Shown piece by piece: positions 40,707-50,888 of a stretch of DNA of 64,000 nt. Location of the stretch: the NCBI RefSeq assembly GCF_051401765.1, contig NC_135071.1:19694961-19758960 (forward strand), given 5' to 3'. Position numbers and translations under genes: made by a program. The number at the start of each line of letters is the position of its first letter. Within the stretch, counting starts at the first letter, position 1. The notes below the pieces were generated by a model. That model was not told where the DNA came from. It did not search any database and saw nothing but the letters and a program-made list of their open reading frames with translations. Source of the DNA: Calliopsis andreniformis. Taxonomy: Eukaryota > Arthropoda > Insecta > Hymenoptera > Andrenidae.

Positions 40707-42469
40707 AAGTTCATAAAACGTGACACTTTTCTACATATTTTGCACGATTCTTTTCTCAACCTCCCTCCCAATTTTCAATTTCACGAATGGTAACAAAACT
40801 TCTGGCACCAAGAACGAGTCATTGCATCGTTCAATCCATTACCAGCAGCAGATTTAATATACTCGGTTTATTACCGAAGCTTCTGTTGATCAGTCTCTAG
40901 GTACGTTCTCTCAGAACAGTGAAAAACGTGTCCCCGATAAGAAGGTATTCCGTGGACGGTCGATGGCAAGGATTATCGACGAGCAGGCGGTCGCAACAAG
41001 TAAAAATAGACACGATGGAGATCGTTGGTCAAAAGCGGAAACCAAGAGGATTCCAGGGCCGAGGACAAACAAGCTTCTAATCCTAGGGTTGCTGGAGTAG
41101 AATCAGGCCAGAAATAGGGACACGGTTTTCCTCCCTCGCCAGCTGGAACGTACTCAGGAAGTTTGGCGGTGGCTCGTGTCTGTTCAATTACGAGACACCC
41201 GAAGAGTACAACGCTCCCAACAGCTCCGCTACGAAACGAGTCCTGACTCACGTTTTTCTCTCCTCCATGGCTACACGCGAGCCATCCTCCTTCTCCGTCT
41301 CACGCTGCATCCCTTTCTTTCGATCTCGTCGCTCCGCGAGCCTGCCTGCATAGCGATGCCCATTCGACGCGCTCTACTGCTACTTTTTCACCGATTCCCT
41401 CCTTATTAGATTTACGAGTCCTTCGCGTTAATATACAAGCGTAACAGAAGAAAAGAAAGAACGAAATTCGGGAGGAACAGCTTTTTGGGTAAACCTTCAA
41501 CCTCTTTAGGGATACTCTTCTTATGACTCATCTGCCCTGATCCAATCACATTGCTTCTATCAGCTTCGAGGGATGCATATTACTTAGCTAATGTGATATT
41601 TAACTCTACTTTTTTCTAAATATACCTAGCGCTGGAAGACCAAGTGCGCTCACACACGACACGAGTCCTCGAATCAATACATCAACGGCTATATTCTACC
41701 ACACATCTAAATAGGTGGGTTTGACCTATTCCAGCAGAAGGAATGATCAATAAGCTTTACGTAACGACATAGGAAACTTTCATTATCGCTGGCGTTTCGA
41801 GGGTGACGAGGGCCCACCGAAAAGGTGCTCCACGTTCAGCGCAAGGATCGCCGTCCAATAATATTACACGAAGGCATCGGCTAAAATCGTTTAAACAGGG
41901 ATTATTCAGCGCACGAGCCAGAACAAAAGGCTCTGTCCTTCTTTCGCTACCTGGCTGGCCGAGAAAGAAAGCCGAGGGAGGAGAGAGTGGATGCAATTGA
42001 TAGGAGCGACGAGGACAGAGGAGTCGAGTAGTCCTGACTACTCTCTCCTTTTTCCTTCTGCGATACTCTCTGTCCTCTCCTCTCCCTCGCGCTGCTCTTG
42101 CACGCAGCTTTCGAGCCGCTACCGCGCTCTTCTATTCCAGACGCTCGATATTTTAATTCCTGCCGATCGACCGAACCCTCTCTCTCGCCCACGAGTCGTC
42201 TTCGAACATCATTTTCGTTCGAAAGACGAGACAGGAAATACGACGTAGTAACGATTATATGGTGGGATGAACTTTGGGGAAAGGAATCTTTAATTAGTCT
42301 CAGTCACCAGTTGCCAAGATTAGTGTACCTGGAGAATTGATCTAGTGGATATTCTCTGGTTATAATGTCGTTGCTATTTTCAAGGAGCAGAGAGGGATAG
42401 GGAAATTCTGCGTTGCAGTTCTGATATTTTTTATTCTCCCTGCAAGAGAGGTTTTACGCTTCCATATTC

Positions 42470-42525
42470 TTCAAATATTCAGATTTTTAAATATTCAAAA
42501 TTTCAGACATTCTTCAAATTTCAAA
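42470..42525 (-). repeat. 8-base repeat array, short and degenerate
   Basis: TTCAAATATTCAGATTTTTA-type units, minus orientation. Confidence 0.6.
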
Positions 42526-42944
42526 GACCCTCGAGACAAAGCTGCTGCCCCCACTCTCATGTACAAGAAAATCAATATTCAGGGATATACTTAATTACTG
42601 ATACACAGTGTATTAATTTCTACAACCTCTTTTCTCCCAAATGTCTTCTTAATCCCCTCTTAAAAAAATGTCTTCTGACATGAGACAGAATATGAAATAC
42701 AAGTGTCGCTACATATGAGAAAACCTAATACGATCACACACCTCTGACAAAGTCGACCCAGCCTCCACTAATCGGTCATCTAACCCTACCCAACCTCTCC
42801 CTCCCTATAAACTCCTGGAGCTTGACCCCGCGAGTCTACAGCGAGTAACCGCAATACACATCGAAACACGGTTCAGCTAGCGCGTTCCTGGTCCAAGATC
42901 CGCATAGAGAATTTTGAAACACGATGAAAATCGATCGGCGCGCC

Positions 42945-42983
42945 TCCTCCTCGTCCTCCTCGTCCTCCTCGTCCTCCTCCCTG
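42945..42983 (+). repeat. CGTCCTCCT tandem repeat
   Basis: Four tandem 9-base units (CTCGTCCTC) in GC-rich sequence. Confidence 0.8.
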
Positions 42984-43699
42984 GCTTAAACCGGCTGTTC
43001 ACGGATTGCCGGTCCGCACTGACACGTCGAGAACGCAACTGCGTCGCCTGTGTGCGTGGCGTGTACCACAGAGAGGAGGAGGACGGACAAAGGGAGTCGA
43101 GCGAAAGACGAAGAACGAAAATCTACCGGGTGGTTCACTGTGCTCAGTGTCGCAGGGAGAAAACACGATGCAAAAACCGTGGAACCGACTGTCGCGAGTC
43201 CTCGTCGCGATTCGGCTTCGTCGAGGCGATTTTTCCCGCGCTGAGGCTCGCTGGCGATCGGAGACGTTCGAATTGGGTTAATTGCCCTGTAGAGCAGGCG
43301 ACCGAATGAGACCAAGGAGTGGAGAACTAGCGAAAACATCGACGAGGGGGTGAAGGAACGTCTGACGAAGGGGCTGAGCAGGACACGGGAGTAAATAGAA
43401 GCGGAACGATGGAGAAACGTAGACGGGGGGTGAAACGATCGGGAAGAGGGAGGAGAAATGAGAGACACAGGGATGCAGGAGAGGAGAGTAGGTGTGTACG
43501 AGAAGAGCGAAGAGCATGGGGGAGAAACGGAGAATGAAACTCGATGAGAAGGATAAGAGGCGGTGCGCGTGAAAGAGGAATAAAATCGTATGAGCGTGCG
43601 AACGAGACGGGGGCAGATGATGGAGGCAGGGGGGAGAGGGAGGATGGAGGCACGTGACAATCGTATAAGGAAGAATGGTAGACGAACCAGAACAAAAAG

Positions 43700-43701
<2 letters not shown>

Positions 43702-43748
<47 letters not shown>
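43702..43748 (+). repeat. CT microsatellite
   Basis: About 23 CT units within a purine/pyrimidine-asymmetric block (about 43,300-43,920). Long open frames on both strands here are products of low complexity. Confidence 0.9.
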
Positions 43749-43753
<5 letters not shown>

Positions 43754-44404
43754 CCCCCTTGGTCTCTGCTCGCAGGAGAGAGGCTTGGAAAAAAGGAGGA
43801 AAAGAGAGGACGAGGTGCAAGTGGAACAACGCTAGTCCATGGACTCGTCTTTTCTCTCTCCCTTGCTCTACTACCCTCCTCTCGCCGCTCTCTTTCTCTC
43901 CCACCCTCTGCCATCGACACAACGTTACCTACGTACAAGCCTAACTACACACATCGCGAGCAACATTCTCGCGTGTGTGCACAAAGTTCGCGTATTTGTT
44001 GCAGATCAACACGGGTAGTGGGAGCACCGTTAACGCTGCTCGTTCATTACGATCACTGCAGATACATATTCGATCCGCTCGAAATGCAACGACCTAACCT
44101 TGATGGCAAGGCACCCGTGCCGCGTCTCGGAGCCTTTTGCTACCGTTACAAGCCACTCGTAGAAAACAATACGACGACACGATTATATATGCTCCCTGTA
44201 CTGTGACGTGACCACCAGTGTCGCAGCTATCGAATCATTCTCTCTTTAGTAGCTGAATTGCTATCCTTCGGGGGCTGAACGTCGTTGGACGATGCACTGT
44301 GCTCTCGATATGAGCTCATGGGGCATTCATGAGATTGTTGGGAGGCACATGTTTCTGAGGTTCAAGCTGAGCATTGACTTGAGATTGTCAGAGGTGGGAG
44401 AGTG

Positions 44405-44635
44405 ATGGGCGGAATGGAAATGCACTTGAGAGTTCGAGTACCTGAGTATTCTAAATTTCTGAGGATTCGAATACTTGGGAATAAGAGTACTTGGAGATTC
44501 GAGTATCTGAGAATTCTGAATTCCTGAGGATTCCAGTACCTGGAGATTCGAATACCTGAGGGTTCTAAAATTCCTGAGGATTCGAGTATCTGAGACTTCT
44601 AATACTTGAGAATCCGAACTGATGAAGATTCAACC
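44405..44635 (+). repeat. Divergent relative of the 8-base array (GATTCGAGTA-CCTGAG type)
   Basis: Repeated ATTCGAGTACCTGAG, ATTCGAATACTTGG and ATTCTGAATTCCTGAG blocks with period near 16. They keep the TTxGAxTA core but are GC-shifted. This looks like an old, mutated array. Confidence 0.6.
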
Positions 44636-45464
44636 ACTTTGTCAATTAGATCCCGTGGTTTAAGATCGACGAGAGCCAGAGCAGAAAACTCATAGAAGGA
44701 AGAAGAACTCGGGCAGCTTGATTTCTATTATACAAATGAATTAATGATGCGATCATCTCGTTGGCCGAGTAACAAGTCGCACGGTCGATCCTCATCGGAC
44801 TTCGAGGGGATCGTTAAGCTCTCGGCTAATCTGCGAGCGGGCTAATGCCGGGTAATTCCACTAACACGCTCTATGGAGTGTTTATTAAACTAAGATTTAG
44901 CGAAGGCCCCCTCCACTACTTCCGAAGATTCATTTTTTAGCGAGTTAGTGACTTTCTGGAATCGACTTTCGCGGTATTTTTCTAGGATTGAAAAGTTGAA
45001 GAAGAAACGTGTTCGAAATTGTTTAGTCGAAAGGCAATTAAATTGAAATTTTTTGTCAGTACATACAGTGTCGATGTTTTGTGTAGAGGAATAGTAGTAA
45101 AATTATAATCGAATGTTTTCAAAGTGGGAAATAGTAGCATGTCGCGATATTGTTACGCTTTATTTGCAACCATTGTGCCGCGAGATCACTTTACGATTCA
45201 CTGGCCTCTGTTACAGTGTGCCGAGTACTGTATTTCGTTACGGGGTCAATTCAACCCCTCCAGGCACGACGCTGGTTCAAGCAAGGCTCGTTCGTTGCAG
45301 GCTTTCTGATTAATCTGACGCGGTTATTCGTAAATATTGAAGAGCGCGTTTAGACTTTTTTTCACTTGTTTATTTTACCCACGTTCATCGAATCCGCACG
45401 CGAAACTATTTCCTAGTAGGTAAATGACTCCGTTCCACAAATTGAAACTCATAAGAAGACTTTG

Positions 45465-45645
45465 AAAATTTAAGAATTTGAAGTTTCCAGTAGCAGAAAA
45501 TTAAAATATTTGAATATTTGAATATTTGAATATTTGAATATTTGAATATTTGAATATTTGAATATTTGAATATTTGAATATTTGAGTATTTGAATGTTTG
45601 AAAATTTGAAAATTGAAAATTGAAATATGTGAATATTTGGAATAT
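45465..45645 (+). repeat. 8-base repeat array, nearly perfect ATATTTGA units
   Basis: About a dozen uninterrupted ATATTTGA units at 45,507-45,595, flanked by decayed units. The uniform centre and worn edges suggest recent expansion from an older array. Confidence 0.95.
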
Positions 45646-46531
45646 CATGCATAATTTCGACCATCTACAGTACTAAGCCACAGTAGAATCCCATTATCAG
45701 TTCTTATCGCTCGAATTTTAAGAAAAGCAGGAACTTCATACCGTCACACAAACCGTTTAAAACAAGTTCGATAAAGCGTCGACCGAGCGTGCGATAATTA
45801 TATCGAAACCATATCTTTTGCGTGAATGAAAACGATTGTTCCTTATCGCGATAACTGCCAGCGGATAGCCAATGTTCAAAGGTAAAAAAAGAGGAGCAGT
45901 ATCGTTGGAAATAAAATTGAATCCTGACTCGGTTTTCGAAATGATGCAGGGAGACGAGTGGCACGCACAAAGGATTAATAACACGTGGGAAATTATTATT
46001 TTGAATGCCGTGTATACAGGGTTAACCGAGGCGCACCCTCGACCTGCCTCCACCACTGATTGTAGGGGCTGCGTTGACGGTTCTCAATGGGAACCTCGGC
46101 TCCACTGCTCTCTGCGCGCCAACCCCTATTTTATATCTAGGCTACTAACCTTCCTCACCAGCCGACGATCCTGCACTTTCCACGACTCAATTTTCAAATG
46201 CCTACAGTTTATTATGTAGTGTGTCCCTTAAGACAACGCTGTGGATTTTTCATCACACTTCTTTCTAGTTGCAAACCTTGCTCTCTTTAGCTAACCCCTT
46301 TGGATTTTAATTTATTGTAGACCCATATGGATATGATACGCTGGAGTCCTAGAAAATTTAATATATGATAGCGACAATGTATTTTCAGAGCGAGTTTAAG
46401 AAATGATGACCGAACAATGTTTGGTCTCAAAGAATTTTTAACGATCACTTGCTTGTAGGTACCAGGTGATATAAAAATCAGAAAATTGACAAAAATAGGA
46501 CTAATCAGGTTCTTCCTCTCTGCTCTTCTAG

Positions 46532-46594
46532 GTGTCATCAACAACTGAATCGGCCAAGAAGAAGATGAGAGCGACGATCAGCAAATATTTGCTG
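46532..46594 (+). CDS. Candidate 21-codon internal exon of an unrecognised plus-strand gene
   Basis: A strong acceptor (TTCTTCCTCTCTGCTCTTCTAG) and a strong donor (CTG|GTGAGT) flank 63 bases. These are open in one frame at both edges (phase 0-0) and encode a peptide that begins VSSTTESAKKK and ends ISKYLL. The peptide is polar and lysine-rich, unlike the low-complexity frames around it. I do not recognise the protein. Other readings: a start at the internal ATG (46,565), which without splicing gives a 28-residue signal-peptide-like frame ending at TGA, or a chance pair of splice sites. Confidence 0.35.
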
Positions 46595-47034
46595 GTGAGT
46601 ATCGCGTTTGCGAGCACGGGAAGTTACAGTGCTCGATCCCTCGAAATCTGATCCCAGTTCCCTCCTCGGGACGACAAGTTGTGCAGCAAGAGGCATTGTA
46701 CACCAGTCCCTTGACAAATCGATAAACAGGCGTCCCGAAGATTATCGACATCGGGTTCTTTCTTCGCGCGCACCTACTGCCTCACGCTACTTCATGTTTC
46801 CTCGTGACGACTCGACTCCGTCTCCTATCGAGAGTTCATTTTCGGAAATGGAAATGAATTCTCGTTGAGACTGGCTTCGAAAAAGGAAGGTTCGTTAGAT
46901 TCTTTAAAATTGTGCACCGCGGAGACAGAGAAAAGAAGAGTTTCACTTTCCACGGGAGAGGCTCGATCTTCCAACCGATCCGGCCCTTACCACTTCGGTC
47001 CAACTTTCACCTAGCGTTATGCAAACTAGGTGCT

Positions 47035-47195
47035 GAAAATTCGAGCGAACAGGAACTTGAAAAGTTGAATATTCGAATATAGGAAATTTGAGGAGTTGAA
47101 AATTCGAGAGATTGAAAACTCAAGAAGTTGAAAATTGGAGGGATTGAAAACTTGAGGAATTGAAAATTCGAGGAGTTAAAAATTTGAAAATTTAA
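47035..47195 (+). repeat. Divergent array (GTTGAAAATTCGAG type)
   Basis: Tandem blocks such as GAGTTGAAAATTCGAG and GATTGAAAACTTGAG, period near 16-18. A likely relative of the 8-base family. Confidence 0.6.
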
Positions 47196-47760
47196 ATACC
47201 CATGGTATATAGAGACCTCAGTATGATCCCACCTTGGCATTCTAAGGGTTAAACCGCCCCGAAAGCTTTGGTAGCATTATCATAATAAAATGCTAACCAA
47301 AAAATGGGGATGATGTTGAGTAGAACCAAGGGATTTTTCAAACAGACGAATCTGATTACGAGAAACGGTCCAGAGGCGAGTTCATTAAAACTTGATGTCG
47401 AATCAGCGGCAAAACAGCAACGAGTGAAAGAGGTTAAGGACCTCCCGCTTTTTCCCGCCCTTTTCCTCTCTAAAGGCGCCTTTTCCAGGCCAGCTTGGCC
47501 CGGTAATCGGATTATTTTGGTGTGGTGCGTAAAACACGCTCGTTATCGGACGACGCTGCGAGAGGGGGGAAGGCGACGACTACAAGACGAGGTGTACGAC
47601 TGCAGAACACGAATACGGCGGCGCTACCGGCGCCGACAGCTTTTCACAGTTAGTCACGCCGGAAGATCGATCAGCTTGGATGGCCTCATGCTTGATATGC
47701 TTATTACGCTTGCATTACCTGAATCATGCCACTGAAACACTGTTCCTCATTCTTCTACAG

Positions 47761-47808
47761 GTTTCACGGCGAGGACGTTTAACTCCAGGTCATGAAGGGG
47801 AGTCATGA
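47761..47808 (+). CDS. Very tentative terminal exon following the candidate exon at 46,532
   Basis: An excellent acceptor (TGTTCCTCATTCTTCTACAG) is followed by a phase-0 frame VSRRGRLTPGHEGES and TGA. If joined to the two candidate exons upstream, the product would be a 39-residue basic peptide. Equally, the real next exon may lie beyond the window. Confidence 0.12.
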   Translation, partial: VSRRGRLTPGHEGES

Positions 47809-48751
47809 GTCTTCGAAATTTTAAGGGATATGTAATTAACATTCTCTGTGACGCATACTGCTCATTCCCTGCAATACGTAATTACATAACTAAAAAATTG
47901 TCTGTCTTTGAGACACTAGACTATCTCACAAACCATAGTTAACCCATTATTTCTTAACAATAGCAATTGAAAGACCATTGGGAAATGCAAGGGTTAAAAT
48001 AAAAATAGAATTTTCTGAAACTTTCGACTCTAAAACCATCGTTACTTCACTGATTCTTGGATCTACTTACAACACTCCAAAGTAAACTGTCGTCTCTCAC
48101 CATAAACTCCACACTGACCCATGAATCCATATCAAAGAAACATTGTATCGACTAGAAACGAGTAACCCTTTATTTTCCAAGCAATATTTAAAGCATAGAA
48201 TCGTTATTTAATAACGTCGTGCGTCGTTGGCCAGGCGATATTCTCGGTTTGATTTAGAAGAAGGGAGGAGAGTAGATGGAGGATGCAAATGGCATGTGCA
48301 ATTACCGGCGAAGCAAAGTTATTGTTTATTAGGGCTCACGAGTTGCCGGGAACGCGGTCTGTATGGTTTAGGAATGAAAGCTATACATTATCCGTGAGAT
48401 CCCTAGGAAAGTCGATGGAGCGACCAGAAGGAGAACGAGGGGAGCGCTCGCCACGACGAGGAGGGAGTGGCGAGGACAGGGGGGGAGAGAAAAAAAGAGA
48501 GAAGAAAAGCCAGGGAGGCGACACGAAATACGGCTTTCCACTTGCGTTCGACCGTTTTCATTAGAGGCGCGCGCCCGTGATGTTTGTACCGTGGCTAGAA
48601 CCACTGGTAAATTTTCTGAGAAGAGTCTTCTTCCCCCGCATTGGTTTTCGCTATTTTTTTTTTCTTTATTTTACTCGTATTCAGTCATAAGGGCGCTGGG
48701 AAGCTGTTACTATCGAGTCAAAATTCGGGCGATGACGAATAAGTACTTAGC

Positions 48752-48818
48752 TATTGAAATATTTGAATATTTGAATATTTGAATATTTGAATATTTGAAA
48801 TTTCAAATATTCAAATCT
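48752..48818 (+). repeat. 8-base array that reverses orientation at a perfect palindrome
   Basis: Five ATATTTGA units run directly into their inverse. The 32 bases at 48,785-48,816 are a perfect palindrome centred between 48,800 and 48,801 (core GAAATTTC). Confidence 0.9.
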
Positions 48819-50654
48819 TTTCGAAATCTGTTGAAAAGATACATAACATATTTTCCACGAGAAAACGAACTCGACAACTCGTATTAACGGAAGCACGGTA
48901 AACACAGTAGTTCAGCCTCATCCAATATTTACTGCGCCCTATACACCCGCTATAAACTCATCCTTTCCCCACCACTTCTTCAAACAATCCTACAGTTTTA
49001 CCTTCAAGGCGATAAAAACGAGTCAACGCAAGAACCCTAAGAATTCATAACCTGGGCTATTTAACCCTCCCCCTGGTAACAAATCACGAAATTATAACGA
49101 GTAACGCTCATTAATAACTAACAGAGACTAACAGAGTACTGATATCTCAAAAACAAAAATCTGAGCTGCTCACAGGTCAAGTGAATAACTCTTCTTTTTC
49201 AATTTCTATCGAATTTTAAAAAATATTTTTATTTAGATTCTAGTAACCCAGTCCCACTACTAAATTTCTTATTTTTTTTCCTTCCAATTTTTATCGTTTA
49301 GGGTTAATCGATTTGGCAAATGAGCTCATATTCGACTCGTGTTTTTCTGACTTCTGGCGATAGCAGGAATAGGCGTATCGGACTAGAAATCGGTTCGAGG
49401 CAAGTTGCGAGCCAAGATACAGTTTCCTTCGAGGCGGACGGAAAGAAGTGAAAGTTCATTTTTAACGTGCAGCTTACAAAAGCGTAATTGCATAGTTAGC
49501 CAATCTGCCGATCATTGTTTTGAACGAAATGATAGATCCCATCGTGGGGCATCATTAAACCGCGGTTACGTAATCGATCCGCGCCGAAGCGTTTTGCATC
49601 TTTCTCAGTGGACGACCATACGTGTAACTGCTGCCGCCGTCGCTGTACTCGCGTTATTAATACGTGTCAAAGAACGTGTGCCAACAATCCTGATTTATCG
49701 TCAGTCAGCCACTACCATTTATGTGTACTCTGTCAACATTAACTTCTTCCCTGGAACGCATTAATCAAACCCTCCACGTTACAATTAACCACACTCTACT
49801 CTTCGATTCTTTGATCCCTTTTTAATAACTGACACGAAACACAATCGAAGTACTGTTTTAAACAATAATCATTTTATCCTGTTGAGTGCTGAGGGAGTCG
49901 CAGGTGACATTTTAAACTGACAGGATCATTCTAAGGGTCTTGAAAAAGGAATATTTATTGAAGTTCCAGTCAACGTCTATATTAAGAATACAGTAATACC
50001 CTGATTTATACTAATTCAAATTCTGTGATAATTTATATCACGAGAGTATAGTAGGATACATCGCTTACTGTTAGAAGATTCACGCGCCGAGTATGCATTC
50101 TCAGTCGCATAAATAATATTTATCGAAGGATCGCTTCGATTGATTGACGTCCTACAAAAATAGAGATCGAAACTATTTTCGGTTAATACGGTTGTTTTTG
50201 TTTACACGTCGGAATGGAAGTGTTTGCCAATTGTTTTGTGCGCGCAACCGTAAATATTATGAACGAGATTTCGCGTGCGATCGATGGGACTCGTTGAGGC
50301 TCGAGTTAAATAGATTTTGCCATTGTCCGTGGCTCGTTCGATGCGCGAAGTTATAAACGTCGACGCGTTCCCTCGTCGCAGTCGTCGCTGTTCGGGAACT
50401 GATGCTCCGAGACGATTCAGCGCGTCAAAGCGGAGCAATCGTTTCTCGAATGAGTACTACTCCTCCCGTCTTTATTTTCAGTAGCAGCCACAGCTATTTT
50501 TAGACGGCTTTGGTCATCTTCGACAGCGCCTCCTCGTCAAACAGCATGTTCGACGCATCGATACTACAACCTGGTGTAATTGAAGCCCGAACCACTTTAC
50601 TTAATGACCATAGATTCACGACAGTGCTTGGCAAATCAGAAACATGTCATTCGA

Positions 50655-50888
50655 TATTTAAAAATTCCAATTTCTGGGCTTCTGAATTTTCAAATATTCC
50701 AATATGTACGTGGTTCAATATTCAAAATTTTCGAATTTTTCAATATTTTAGTATTGAAATATTTAAATGTCCAAAATTTCAAATATTCAAATTTTCAAAT
50801 ATTTAAATTTTCAAATATTCAAATATTCAAATTTTCAAATTTTCAAATTTTCAAATTTTCAAATACTCAAATATTCAAATTTTTAAAT
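50655..50888 (-). repeat. 8-base repeat array, minus orientation
   Basis: Degenerate units (AATTTTCAAATATTCC) grade into about 14 clean CAAATATT / CAAATTTT units near 50,775-50,880. Confidence 0.95.

Larger units (their letters stand above)
20161..46531. other. Large stretch with no recognisable long coding region
   Basis: It holds 8-base-unit arrays, small transposons near 22.9, 23.6 and 32.6 kb, homopolymer and dinucleotide tracts, and CpG- or pyrimidine-rich blocks near 23.2-23.5, 33.1-34.2, 38.9, 41.2-42.2 and 43-44 kb. Longer open frames here follow low-complexity DNA and overlap on both strands. No rRNA, tRNA or CRISPR-like structure was found. It could be one or more very long introns. 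Confidence 0.45.

Noticed and set aside
43278..43938. Open frames of over 200 codons on the minus strand
   Set aside because: They cross a CT/GA microsatellite and strand-asymmetric low-complexity DNA. Two frames overlap each other, and both read Arg/Glu or Ser/Pro runs without a domain or splice support.
45406..45664. Open frames reading repeated SNIQIFKYSN-like residues
   Set aside because: They are translations of the 8-base array, and the same kind of peptide appears at every such array.
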